Notes: generated from the sequence alone by a model not told the origin. A stretch of 64,000 bases of DNA from Alloyangia pacifica (GCF_900116195.1 NZ_FOZW01000005.1:330769-394768), one strand, 5' to 3'; shown: positions 54,273 to 62,548, counted from the stretch's first letter. Numbers and translations are program-made.

Positions 54273-55967
54273 TCATTTCACCTCGTCGGGGAAATGTTTC
54301 ATCACCAGGCGTATCGGGTTCGGGGCGGCCTGACCGAGGCCGCAGATCGAGGCGTCGGTCATCACCTGGCAGAGATCCTCGAGCAGATCGCCATCCCAGG
54401 TCTCGGCCTGCATCAGCTTCACCGCCTTCTCGCAACCGACGCGGCAGGGGGTACATTGGCCGCAGCTCTCCTTCTCGAAGAACTTCAGCATGTTGAGCGC
54501 CGCGCCCCGGGCGCTGTCCTGATCCGACAGCACCACCACGGCGGCGGATCCGATGAAGGTGCCATGCGGCTGCAGCGTGTCGAAATCCAGTGCCACGTCG
54601 CCCAGAGAGGCGGGCAGCAGCCCGGAGGAGGGGCCGCCCGGCTGGTAGGCCTTGAACACATGCCCCTCGGCCATGCCGCCCGCGGCCTTGATGAGATCGT
54701 TGATCGTGCTGCCGGCCGGCAGCACGTAGACGCCCGGATTGGCGACGCGGCCAGAGAGCGAGTAGCTGCGCATCCCCTTGCGGTCGTTGTGCGAGACCTC
54801 TGACTTGATCTGGTGCCCTTCGCGGGCAATGCGGCCGATCCAGTGCAGGGTCTCGACGTTGTGCACCAGCGTCGGGCGGTCGAAGATGCCCACCTGCGCC
54901 ACGAAGGGCGGGCGCAGGCGCGGCATGCCGCGCTTGCCCTCGATGGATTCGATCATCGCCGACTCTTCGCCGCAGATATAGGCCCCGGCACCACGGCGCA
55001 GGTCGATGTAGCCCGGCTCGACAATCCCCGCGGACTCGAGCGCGGCGATTTCCTTGTGCAGGATGTGATGGATCGCCGGATATTCGTCACGCATGTAGAT
55101 GAAGCAGGTCTCCGCCTCGACCGCCCAGGCGGCGATCAGCATGCCCTCGAGCATCATGTGCGGCGTGCGTTCGAGGTAGAAGCGGTCCTTGAAGGTGCCC
55201 GGCTCGCCCTCGTCACCATTTACCGCGAGGTAGCGCGGCCCCGGATTGGCGCGCACGAAGCCCCATTTCTTGCCCGAGGGGAAGCCGGCGCCGCCCATGC
55301 CGCGCAGGCCGGCGGCAAAGATCTCCTCCTGCACCTTTTCCCAGTCGCCGCCATCGCGCAGCGCCAGCAGCTTGTCGTAACCGCCGCTCGTCCGATAGGA
55401 CTCAAAGGTCTCATAGGCCGGGATCACAGGCTCGAAGTCGCCCTTGTCGAGCGCCGCCTGGACCTTTTCGGGAGTGGCGTGGTCGACGTGCAGGTGGCCG
55501 ATCTCGACGGTGGGTCCGGTGTCGCAGCGGCCCATGCAGGGCGCGCGCAATACGCGGACCCGAGCGGGGTCATGGCCGGCGCAAAGCGCGTCGAACAGAG
55601 CCTCGGAGCCGGCCATCTCGCAGGACAGCGAGTCGCAGACGCGGATCGTCAGGTCGGGCGGCGGGGCTTCGCCCTCCTTCACAGGGTCGAAATGGGCGTA
55701 GAAGGTCGCGACCTCCCAGACCTCGGCCATGGAGATGCGCAGCTCCTCGGCCAAGGCCCTTAGGTGGGCGGCCGAAAGGTGGTGATAGCGGTCCTGGATC
55801 AGGTGCAGGAACTCGATCAGCAGGTCGCGGCGACGCGGGCGGTCGCCGAGCAGCGCCCTCACCTCGTCCCAGGCGCGGTCGTCGAGCTGGCGGCCCTTCG
55901 GCGTGGCGCGTCCCTTGCCGCCCTTGCGGCCGGATTTCCAGATCCCCTGCTGCTGATCCAGCGCCAT
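54273..55967 (-). CDS. Fused FdsG-FdsB diaphorase subunit of NAD-linked formate dehydrogenase
   Basis: 564 residues from the ATG at 55967, with AGGGAGG six bases upstream; an ATG 21 codons earlier has no SD. Residues about 25-155 are a NuoE/FdsG thioredoxin-fold [2Fe-2S] domain (Cys111, Cys116, Cys144, Cys148). Residues about 185-564 are NuoF/FdsB, with the FMN-binding RGMGGAGFPSGKKW, the NADH-binding NGDEGEPGTFKDR, and [4Fe-4S] ESCGQCTPCRVGC. It oxidises or reduces NAD(H) in complex with FdsA. In Rhodobacter capsulatus and Cupriavidus these are two genes. A 109-base spacer before fdsA contains no gene. Confidence 0.93.
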   Translation of the reverse strand: MALDQQQGIWKSGRKGGKGRATPKGRQLDDRAWDEVRALLGDRPRRRDLLIEFLHLIQDRYHHLSAAHLRALAEELRISMAEVWEVATFYAHFDPVKEGEAPPPDLTIRVCDSLSCEMAGSEALFDALCAGHDPARVRVLRAPCMGRCDTGPTVEIGHLHVDHATPEKVQAALDKGDFEPVIPAYETFESYRTSGGYDKLLALRDGGDWEKVQEEIFAAGLRGMGGAGFPSGKKWGFVRANPGPRYLAVNGDEGEPGTFKDRFYLERTPHMMLEGMLIAAWAVEAETCFIYMRDEYPAIHHILHKEIAALESAGIVEPGYIDLRRGAGAYICGEESAMIESIEGKRGMPRLRPPFVAQVGIFDRPTLVHNVETLHWIGRIAREGHQIKSEVSHNDRKGMRSYSLSGRVANPGVYVLPAGSTINDLIKAAGGMAEGHVFKAYQPGGPSSGLLPASLGDVALDFDTLQPHGTFIGSAAVVVLSDQDSARGAALNMLKFFEKESCGQCTPCRVGCEKAVKLMQAETWDGDLLEDLCQVMTDASICGLGQAAPNPIRLVMKHFPDEVK

Positions 55968-56047
55968 CGGTTGCCTCCCTGTCGTCGCGGTGGGTGTCCG
56001 TTCTTCGGGCATCGGGTCATTGCCAGTCAATATCGCTATGCCGTCAA

Positions 56048-56068
56048 TTGATAGAGAATCTCAATCAA
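56048..56068. promoter_or_regulatory. 21-bp near-perfect palindrome between fdsGB and tusA
   Basis: Half-sites TTGAT-A-GAGA and TCTC-A-ATCAA flank a central A; nine of ten pairs match. It lies 80 bases before fdsGB and 50 before tusA. It also contains a T-N11-A core as in LysR-type boxes, and Fds operons elsewhere are controlled by the LysR protein FdsR. It is not an FNR box, because the TTGAT/ATCAA halves are too far apart. No lysR gene is adjacent. Confidence 0.6.
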
Positions 56069-56118
56069 ACGAAGTTCAGGAGGATGGACAGCGCCAGGCC
56101 GTCTGCTATTGAGATCGC

Positions 56119-56346
56119 ATGACCTGGGACAACGAACTCGATGCCCGCGGGCTGCTCTGCCCGCTGCCGGTGCTCAAGGCGCGCAAGCGTCTTCAGGGCA
56201 TGGACAGCGGCGAGGTGCTGCGGGTGATTGCCACCGATCCTGCGGCGGTGATCGACGTGCCGCACTTCTGCAACGAGGCCGGTCACCTGCTGGTCGGCAC
56301 CTCCGAAGAGGGCGAGGCGCAGGTCTACCTGATCCGCAAGGGCTGA
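56119..56346 (+). CDS. tusA: TusA/SirA-family sulfurtransferase
   Basis: 75 residues with the defining motif LDARGLLCPLPVLKARKRL; the cysteine of CPxP carries persulfide. TusA-like proteins relay sulfur for tRNA thiolation, molybdenum cofactor and formate dehydrogenase activation. Its position between fds and the fdhD-mob-moeA genes suggests the last roles. Divergent from fdsGB and convergent with the moeA fusion; the 173 bases after it (to 56519) hold no gene. Confidence 0.9.
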   Translation: MTWDNELDARGLLCPLPVLKARKRLQGMDSGEVLRVIATDPAAVIDVPHFCNEAGHLLVGTSEEGEAQVYLIRKG

Positions 56347-56519
56347 GGGCGGGAGGTTGCGCGACGGTATGTCAAAGGTGGCATCAACTGACGCTGTGCT
56401 CCGCCCACCTTGTCGCGAAATCCTGCCGTAGATTGCCGGGCCGCCCTTCATCCAGGGTGGTGGAAGGGGAGCGTCGTGAAAGCCGCGCAGCAGCTGCCAT
56501 GGGCCGGGCTTCGACCGCC

Positions 56520-58682
56520 TCAGATCAGCCCGAACGAGGCATAGGGGATGTAGCGCACGGGCGTGCCGGGTGTGACATTCATCTCTTCGTCCGGCAACTC
56601 GACGAGCCCATCCGCCCAGGAAAGCCCGCTGATCCGACCGGAGCCTTCCGAGCCGAAGACCTCGGCCGCGCCTTCCGCGTTCAGCCGTGCGCGCAGGTAT
56701 TCGCGGCGGCCGGGCTTCTTGCGCTTTCCGAAGGCGGCGGGAACGGTGAATCCCTGCGGTGCGGTCCAGCCTGCGCCGGACATCAGCGACAGCGCCGGGC
56801 GGGCGAAGACCAGGGCGCAGACCAGCGCCGCCACCGGGTTGCCCGGCAGGCCGAAGACCGGCACGCCCTCCCACATGGCCAGCGCCAGCGGACGGCCCGG
56901 CTTCAGCGCGATGCGCCAGCTCGACAGCGTGCCGCGGGCGCGCAGCAATGCCGAGACGTGGTCCTCGTCCCCCGCAGAGGCGCCGCCCGAAGTGAGGATC
57001 ACGTCAGCCTCGCGCGCGCCCTCATGCAGACGCTCGGCAATCTCTTCGGCATCGTCGCCGACATGGCCAAGGTCCACAGGCTCGTAGTGCCAGCCCTGCG
57101 CCAGAGACAGCAGCATGGGGCGGTTGGCGTCCCAGATCTTGTGCGGCGCGGCGGGCAGCTCGGGCGAGGCGATGATCTCGTCGCCGGTCGAGAGCACACC
57201 GACGCGCAGGGTCCGGTGCACCGGCAGTTCGGCAATGCCGAGCGCCGAGGCCAGCGCGAGGTCCGGGGCGCGCAGCCGCTGGCCCTTCGTCAGCGCGGGA
57301 GCCCCGGCCGCCACGTCCTCGCCGTCCTTGCGGGTGTTGGCGCGCGGCTTGATCGGCCCGTCGAAGACCACCGTGGTGCCGTCGGTGTTGGTGTCTTCTT
57401 CCAGAACCACCGTATCCACCCCTTCAGGCAGGATCGCGCCGGTGAGGATGCGCACCGCCTGTCCTGCGGGCACGGCGTGGGGATAGGGCTGGCCGGCGGC
57501 GGCGCGGCCCGCCACCAGCGGCAGGCGCTGCACGCCGCTGCCGGTGGTGGCGTGGGCAAAGCCGTAGCCATCCACCGCTGAGTTCGGCATCGGCGGGTTG
57601 GAGCGCTTGGCGGCTACATCCTCGGCCAGCACCCGGCCCGCGGCGCGCGCGGTGGCGATTGTGGTGGTGCCGGTCACCGGGCGGAGCGCGCCTTGCAGTT
57701 TGGCCAGCGCCTCGTCCACCGGCACCCAGGCAACTCCCTGCGGCATGGCGAAACAGTCGTCGCGCAGGCGGGGCGGGAGGAGGGGGCTTTCGGGATCGGA
57801 AGGCATGGCGAGCTCGCTGGGCTGGGGAAAGGCGCGACGGGCGGCTGCGATCAAAGCGTCCTCGTGTCCGAGGCCGAGAATCCAGCCTTCCTTGGCATCG
57901 CCTTCGCGGGTCATTGCGTCAAGCCGTTGCGGGTCGAGCGCGCGCAGCGCCCCGGCCAGGATGCGCACCTGCGCGCGATCCTTGATCTCGTCCGGCTCGG
58001 CCAGCTCCGCCACGGTCCGGGCGATCAACGAGGGGAAGAGCTCCACCAGCGTGATCGGCGCCTCGCGGCTCTCGAAGGGGCGCACGGCGATATCATCGCC
58101 GAACCGCGTGCGCAGCGCCTGCAGGCGGGGGATGCCGAGCAGCGCCTGCGAGCCGACCGAGCCGGTGGTGTAGAGCTTCCAGACCGGCTGCGCGCCGGGG
58201 GTGCCGTCACACGCGCGCCGCTCGGGCAGGCCGTGGCCCTCCCGCTGCGTGCCCCGGGTTGGCAGGCGCGGGTCAGCAAAGGTCTCCGGGCAGCCCCAGA
58301 ACGGGCCGACGCCGGGAAAGAGATCGTTCAGCTCGGCGGCGACCTGAAAGCGGTTGTTTGCATTGTCCGGCGCATCTTCGACGCGCTCGCTCAGGGCGCG
58401 CCAGAGCCGCAGCGGGTCGGACGAGCCGGTCAGCGCCTGGGTAAATTCCTTCGGGTAGGCGAAGGGAAAGTCGAAACCCGCCACCACCCGCCGTCCGGCG
58501 GCGCGCTCCGCCTCGAAGAGCGCGGCCAGCGTCTCGATCGCGTCGTGGCGGGTGCGGTGGTAGCTGGCCTCGACACCCTTCTCCCGGGCAACGCCGATCC
58601 AGATCGCATCCTTCGACGGTTTCGCGGGCGAGGGTTTCGACGCCCCCGACCAGTCCACGACGACGAAGGTGTCGAAGCTCAA
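56520..58682 (-). CDS. Fusion of an RNase H-like/DUF429-type domain with MoeA
   Basis: 720 residues. Residues about 305-720 are MoeA/gephyrin-E, which inserts molybdenum (or tungsten) into adenylated molybdopterin: PMPNSAVDGYGFA, the TSGGASAGDEDHV motif and GLPGNPVAALV are present. Residues 1-295 are a separate domain (FVVVDWSGASKP; VVAGFDFPFAYP; VELFPSLIA) with acidic residues placed as in RNase H-like folds such as DUF429. Its role is unknown. It is last of the operon, overlapping mobB by 4 bases. The fusion probably couples an accessory step to metal insertion. Confidence 0.87.
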   Translation of the reverse strand: MSFDTFVVVDWSGASKPSPAKPSKDAIWIGVAREKGVEASYHRTRHDAIETLAALFEAERAAGRRVVAGFDFPFAYPKEFTQALTGSSDPLRLWRALSERVEDAPDNANNRFQVAAELNDLFPGVGPFWGCPETFADPRLPTRGTQREGHGLPERRACDGTPGAQPVWKLYTTGSVGSQALLGIPRLQALRTRFGDDIAVRPFESREAPITLVELFPSLIARTVAELAEPDEIKDRAQVRILAGALRALDPQRLDAMTREGDAKEGWILGLGHEDALIAAARRAFPQPSELAMPSDPESPLLPPRLRDDCFAMPQGVAWVPVDEALAKLQGALRPVTGTTTIATARAAGRVLAEDVAAKRSNPPMPNSAVDGYGFAHATTGSGVQRLPLVAGRAAAGQPYPHAVPAGQAVRILTGAILPEGVDTVVLEEDTNTDGTTVVFDGPIKPRANTRKDGEDVAAGAPALTKGQRLRAPDLALASALGIAELPVHRTLRVGVLSTGDEIIASPELPAAPHKIWDANRPMLLSLAQGWHYEPVDLGHVGDDAEEIAERLHEGAREADVILTSGGASAGDEDHVSALLRARGTLSSWRIALKPGRPLALAMWEGVPVFGLPGNPVAALVCALVFARPALSLMSGAGWTAPQGFTVPAAFGKRKKPGRREYLRARLNAEGAAEVFGSEGSGRISGLSWADGLVELPDEEMNVTPGTPVRYIPYASFGLI

Positions 58683-59170
58683 AGCCCGACCTCGCGCAGG
58701 ATGAAATCGGCGATGGCCTTGGTGTCGTCGAGATTGAACCGGGGCAGGGCCGTGTCCACCGGGCTGTCGGCGGCCACCGCGCGGATGCTGGAATTCGCGG
58801 GGGAGAGCAGCGGTTTGCCGGTCTCGGCCCGATGCGCCTCGATCTTCGGATGCGGTGCGGCCTTGTAGCCCTCGATCAGCACCAGATCGACTGGGGAGAG
58901 CTTCGTCAGCAACTCGGAGAGCGGCGGCTCGGGGGCGTCCCGCAATTCGTGCATCAGCGCCCAGCGGTGCGGCGAGGCGAGCAGCACTTCCTGCGCGCCG
59001 GCCTGCCGATGGCGGTAGCTGTCGCGGCCGGGCTGGTCGACGTCGGTGCTGTGATGGGCGTGCTTCAGCGTGGAGACGGACAGGCCGCGGGCGCAGACCT
59101 CCGCCACCAGCCGCTCCATCAGCCCGGTCTTGCCGCAGTTCTTGCTGCCGGTGACGCCGTAGATCTTCAT
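58679..59170 (-). CDS. mobB: Molybdopterin-guanine dinucleotide synthesis protein MobB
   Basis: 163 residues with the P-loop VTGSKNCGKTGLMERLV and the conserved TLKHAHHSTDVDQPGRDSYRH and LVLIEGYK segments. MobB is a GTP-binding partner of MobA in forming the bis-MGD cofactor; it is not essential in E. coli. It overlaps mobA by 4 bases and the moeA fusion by 4. Confidence 0.93.
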   Translation of the reverse strand: MKIYGVTGSKNCGKTGLMERLVAEVCARGLSVSTLKHAHHSTDVDQPGRDSYRHRQAGAQEVLLASPHRWALMHELRDAPEPPLSELLTKLSPVDLVLIEGYKAAPHPKIEAHRAETGKPLLSPANSSIRAVAADSPVDTALPRFNLDDTKAIADFILREVGL

Positions 59171-59817
59171 GACGCGAGCGCCTGCGCCCGCGCCAGGTCC
59201 TCGGGCGTGTTGACGTTGAAGAAGGGATCGAAGGGCTCGGCGGGGAAGAGCGCCTCGCCCGCGCCGTGCTGGTCGGTCCAGAGCACCACCTTGCGCAGCC
59301 CGCCCTCGAGCGCCGCGCGCAGGTCGTCTCGCAGCGAAACCGGCCAGAGGCCGAAGGTCGGGTGCCGGTTGATCTTCTTGCCGCCGCCGGATTTTAGCGC
59401 CTCGTCACCGGAGCGCGGCGTGCAGGCCAGCGCCAGCAGGTGTGGCGCGTCTTCGGCGGCAAGCAGCAGACGCGGCACCAGATCGCAGGGGAAGAAGGGC
59501 GTATCGGCGGCCACCGTCACGATGCTGTCGGCCCCCTGTTCGGCGGCCCAGTCGAGCCCGGCCAGAACACCGGCCAGCGGGCCGGGGAAGCCGGGGATCG
59601 TATCGGGCAGCACCGGCAGGCGGTAGCGGGCAAACCGGCCCGCATCGCCGTTGGCATTGAGCGCCAGCCCGCCCACCTGTGGCTCGATCCGGTCAATCAC
59701 GCGCTGCAGGAGGGGCTCGCCGCCGATCTCCAGAAGCCCCTTGTCGCCGCCACCCATACGCGTGGCGAGGCCGCCCGCGAGGATCACCCCCAGCGGCTGT
59801 TGCAGCGGGCGGCTCAT
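59167..59817 (-). CDS. mobA: Molybdenum cofactor guanylyltransferase MobA
   Basis: 216 residues. The nucleotide-binding motif ILAGGLATRMGGGDKGLLEIGG and the later AADTPFFPCDLV and HPTFGLW are standard. It joins GMP to molybdopterin to give MGD, required by both FDHs here. The start is the ATG at 59817, overlapping fdhD by 4 bases; the frame continuing to 60273 is out-of-frame shadow of fdhD. Confidence 0.94.
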   Translation of the reverse strand: MSRPLQQPLGVILAGGLATRMGGGDKGLLEIGGEPLLQRVIDRIEPQVGGLALNANGDAGRFARYRLPVLPDTIPGFPGPLAGVLAGLDWAAEQGADSIVTVAADTPFFPCDLVPRLLLAAEDAPHLLALACTPRSGDEALKSGGGKKINRHPTFGLWPVSLRDDLRAALEGGLRKVVLWTDQHGAGEALFPAEPFDPFFNVNTPEDLARAQALAS

Positions 59818-60689
59818 TCGGCGGCCTCGTCTGCAGACTTCCGGCGGGACTTGCGGTCTTCCTCGGGGACGGACGACGGATCGACGTCGCGCACCAGCCG
59901 CTCCTCGCCCGACAGGCAGACGAAGCGCTGCCCGCGCATCCGGCCGATGAGGGTGAGGCCGACCTGCCGGGCAATCTCGACGCCCCAGGCGGTGAAGCCC
60001 GAGCGCGAGGCCAGCACCGGAATGCCCATCAGCGCGGTCTTGATGACCATCTCCGAGGTCAGCCGCCCGGTGGTGTAGAGGATCTTGTCCTCGGCGCTCA
60101 GCCCGTGGCGGAACATGAAGCCCGAGATCTTGTCGACCGCGTTGTGCCGTCCGACATCCTCCATGTAGACCAAGGGCTTGTCCTGCTGGCACAGCACCGT
60201 GCCATGGATCGCCCCGGCCTCGAGATAGAGCGAGGGGGTGGTGTTGATCTCTTTCGCCAAGGCATAGAGCCACGACGTGCGGACCTCGGCCCGCGGCAGG
60301 GTCAGCCCCTCGAGCCCCTCCATCATGTCGCCGAAGACGGTGCCGACGGCGCAGCCGGAGGTGCGGGTCTTCTTCTGCACCTTCTCCTCGTAGGAGGTCT
60401 CGCGCTCGGTGCGGACGACGACGGTCTCGATCTCGTCGTCGTAGTCGACACCGGTCACCACGTCATCGGCGCGCAGCATTCCCTGATTGCGCAGGAAACC
60501 CAGCGCAAGATACTCGGGATAGTCGCCGATGGTCATCGCGGTGACGATTTCCTGACGGTTGAGATAGATGGTGAGCGGGCGCTCCTCGACCACCGAGATC
60601 TCGGTCGCGGCACCGGTCTGGTCGGTGCCCGAGATGCGCCGGGTCAGGCGCGGGTCGGTGGGGTTGGGGAGCAGGGGAAATTCGGGCAT
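59814..60689 (-). CDS. fdhD: Formate dehydrogenase accessory sulfurtransferase FdhD
   Basis: 291 residues. FdhD moves sulfur from a cysteine desulfurase to the metal of bis-MGD in formate dehydrogenases. Family segments seen: EISVVEERPLTIYLNRQEI, MTIGDYPEYLALGFLRNQG, YMEDVGRHNAVDKISGFM and LYTTGRLTSEMVIKTALMGIPVLASRS. The loop that in E. coli holds two cysteines has one here (RTSGCAVGT). The C-terminus is an extra charged tail. The start is the ATG at 60689 (MPEFPLLPNP). It is first of the fdhD-mobA-mobB-moeA operon and the only such gene in the window for two FDHs. Confidence 0.93.
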   Translation of the reverse strand: MPEFPLLPNPTDPRLTRRISGTDQTGAATEISVVEERPLTIYLNRQEIVTAMTIGDYPEYLALGFLRNQGMLRADDVVTGVDYDDEIETVVVRTERETSYEEKVQKKTRTSGCAVGTVFGDMMEGLEGLTLPRAEVRTSWLYALAKEINTTPSLYLEAGAIHGTVLCQQDKPLVYMEDVGRHNAVDKISGFMFRHGLSAEDKILYTTGRLTSEMVIKTALMGIPVLASRSGFTAWGVEIARQVGLTLIGRMRGQRFVCLSGEERLVRDVDPSSVPEEDRKSRRKSADEAAE

Positions 60690-60767
60690 GCGGATGATCT
60701 TGCGCCTCCTCTGGCCTGCGCGTTGGGCATCTTGTAACCTGCGCCGGGGAGTTTCAAGGGGACGAGC

Positions 60768-61283
60768 ATGCTTGGGTACGTAACGGGTCTGGGGCGCGGC
60801 GAAGTGGACCGCTTGATGCGCGAGGTCGCTGACCGGCTGCGCGCCGAGGGGCTGCCGCTTGCCGGCGCGGTGCAGCACAACATCGAAACCGGACCCGCCA
60901 GCAAGTGCCACATGGACCTGCAGGTGCTGAGCGGTGAAGACGTGGTGCGCATCAGCCAGGATCTCGGCGCGCTGTCGCGCGGCTGCCGGCTCGATCCGCA
61001 GGGGCTCGAGCGCGTCGTCGGATTGGTCAGCGCGGGTCTGCAGAAGGGCGCGGCGCTGCTGCTGGTGAACAAGTTCGGCAAGCAGGAGGTGGACGGCCGC
61101 GGCTTCCGCCCGGTGATCGGCGAGGCGCTGTCGTCAGGCGTGCCGGTGCTGGTTGCGGTCAATGCCGGCAACCTCGATGCCTTCCTTGCCTTTGCCGAGG
61201 ACATGGCAGAGCCGCTGCCCACCGATGCCGATGCGGTCACCGACTGGTGCCGCGCGCGGATCCGCGAGGCGCAGGCGGCCTAG
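60768..61283 (+). CDS. DUF2478 predicted NTPase-like protein
   Basis: 171 residues, divergent from fdhD with 78 bases between starts. Begins MLGYVTGLGRGEVDRLMREVADRLRAEGLPLAGAVQ; ends near residue 168. The LVNKFGKQEVDGRGFRPVIGEAL segment is characteristic of DUF2478, a family repeatedly located with molybdenum-enzyme genes. A classical Walker A lysine is not visible (VTGLGRGE), so nucleotide hydrolysis is doubtful. Function unknown, probable link to molybdo-cofactor metabolism. Confidence 0.8.
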   Translation: MLGYVTGLGRGEVDRLMREVADRLRAEGLPLAGAVQHNIETGPASKCHMDLQVLSGEDVVRISQDLGALSRGCRLDPQGLERVVGLVSAGLQKGAALLLVNKFGKQEVDGRGFRPVIGEALSSGVPVLVAVNAGNLDAFLAFAEDMAEPLPTDADAVTDWCRARIREAQAA

Positions 61284-61287
61284 GACC

Positions 61288-61752
61288 TCAGAGCCAGATT
61301 GTCGCGCATCGGTTTCCGCTCTCGGCGATGATCTTGGCGCCGGCCCCGAGCGCGATCTGCAGCATGGCGCGGTTGTCATGGGAGAAGGTCGCCTCGACCG
61401 TCTCGATACCCATGTCGCGGGCGTGGCCGAGCGCGGCGGCAAAGAGCTGCCGCCCGTAGCCGCGGCCCTGGTAGGCGTCTTCGACCGACAGGGCGATCTC
61501 CGCGTGGGTCCGCGCGACCCGGTAGACCTCCAGCACGGCGCGGGTGTCGCCATCGGCCTCCAGTCCCAGAACAAGGTCGGGACGGCAGGACAGGGCGCGG
61601 CGCTTCAGCCAATCATCGCCGACGCGGCTGTGAAAGCGGCTGCGGATCGCCGCGGCGCTCAGGCGTTTCCAATGGCCATAGAGCAGCGCCGCCGCCCGAT
61701 GGACGGAACCTTCGGTCGTTACGGTTGTCAGCACTGCCTCTGCGGTCGCCAT
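61288..61752 (-). CDS. GNAT-family N-acetyltransferase
   Basis: 154 residues with the acetyl-CoA-binding motif SVEDAYQGRGYGRQLFAAAL and the preceding beta strands (LGLEADGDTRAVLEVYRVARTHAEIAL). Only the acetyltransferase fold can be claimed; the acceptor is unknown. Its stop is four bases from the convergent DUF2478 stop, leaving no room for a terminator. Divergent from the small cysteine protein gene. Confidence 0.85.
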   Translation of the reverse strand: MATAEAVLTTVTTEGSVHRAAALLYGHWKRLSAAAIRSRFHSRVGDDWLKRRALSCRPDLVLGLEADGDTRAVLEVYRVARTHAEIALSVEDAYQGRGYGRQLFAAALGHARDMGIETVEATFSHDNRAMLQIALGAGAKIIAESGNRCATIWL

Positions 61753-62012
61753 GGGTCATCCTTTCTGCACCGACGGTGAGATAGAGATGAGCGGCCTGTC
61801 GCACTACCGACAAAACGGGGATCCCGTCATGCATGCGCGTCATAACAATGACGTGATCACGGGTCGGCGGCGCGCCGCGAGATCGAGATGCGCGGGGGCT
61901 TGATTAATCCGAGTATTTTTGTCATGTAAGGCGCGCGGCCAGCAACGCGCCAGCCAGAGCGATCCAATTCCACAGGCGAAGACAGGCGCTGTCTTCAGAC
62001 TCCGGAGGCGAC
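61753..62012. promoter_or_regulatory. Repeat-rich divergent region
   Basis: Between the GNAT gene and a small upstream ORF. It holds CGTCAT at 61825-61830 and again at 61838-61843, the second forming an inverted repeat CGTCAT-AACA-ATGACG (61838-61853). This overlaps the perfect palindrome CGTGATCACG at 61852-61861. An AT-rich patch TTGATTAATCC...TATTTTTG lies at 61900-61921. These look like a compact array of regulator sites. No gene seen. Confidence 0.5.
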
Positions 62013-62057
62013 ATGGCAAAGGTTCACACGGCGAATGGCGAAGGGTCCGCGACATGA
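62013..62057 (+). CDS. 14-codon upstream ORF overlapping the next gene
   Basis: ATG at 62013 is preceded by CCGGAGG five bases upstream, the best ribosome site in the region. It encodes MAKVHTANGEGSAT and its TGA overlaps the ATG of the downstream gene as ATGA. Such an overlap normally means translational coupling, so this may be a leader peptide or control element. There is no run of one amino acid to suggest attenuation. Confidence 0.5.
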   Translation: MAKVHTANGEGSAT

Positions 62058-62548
62058 GCGGCGCGGGGCATGACCGTTGCGGTCGGGGCCCGGCGGGGCT
62101 GTCGGACCTGACCGGACTGGGGCAGAGCGATCTGGTCGTCCTGATGATCGCCCGCTACTTCTTCCAGTCCTTCGCACAGCCCGAGGCCGAGGGATGGCTG
62201 CGCGCGATCTCTGGCGCCGAGCAGGTGATGGGGCGCGAGGCGGGACCGCATGTGGTCTGCGCGGTGCTGCGCTCCGTGCAGCAGATGCGGGCCGCCCGGC
62301 GCAATCATTTCAACTTCTCCAATCCCGACTGCCCCGGTTGCGCGGCGCGGCTCTGCGGGCACGAGAGATTGTTCCTCAACACCTTCCGGGCGGTGCGCCG
62401 GGGCCGCATCGCGGATGCCGAAGCGCATGCGATGCTGCTCTGCGAGGGCAACGCGACCGAGGGGCTGATCGTCGCGATGGGAGATCTCTGCGCGGCGCTG
62501 CCTTCGGCGCCGGTCCGACCTTCGGTGGAGCGGCAGCCGCTACACTGA
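62054..62548 (+). CDS. Small conserved protein with a cysteine cluster
   Basis: 164 residues, starting at the ATG at 62054 with GAAGGG about eight bases upstream. A cluster of cysteines NPDCPGCAARLCGHE (about residues 93-107) could bind zinc or an iron-sulfur cluster. Around it are helical segments (VVLMIARYFFQSFAQPEAEGWLRAI; RLFLNTFRAVRRGRIADAEAHAMLLCEGNATEG). No signal peptide. I do not recognise the family. Convergent with puuD; divergent from the GNAT gene. Confidence 0.72.
   Translation: MSGAGHDRCGRGPAGLSDLTGLGQSDLVVLMIARYFFQSFAQPEAEGWLRAISGAEQVMGREAGPHVVCAVLRSVQQMRAARRNHFNFSNPDCPGCAARLCGHERLFLNTFRAVRRGRIADAEAHAMLLCEGNATEGLIVAMGDLCAALPSAPVRPSVERQPLH

Noticed and set aside
51251..54496. 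1081-codon plus-strand open frame opposite fdsA
   Set aside because: It mirrors the fdsA reading frame exactly; composition is shadow-like, with no ribosome site or family motif.
56048..56068. FNR/FixK box at fdsGB
   Set aside because: TTGAT and ATCAA are present, but they are separated by 11 bases, not 4.
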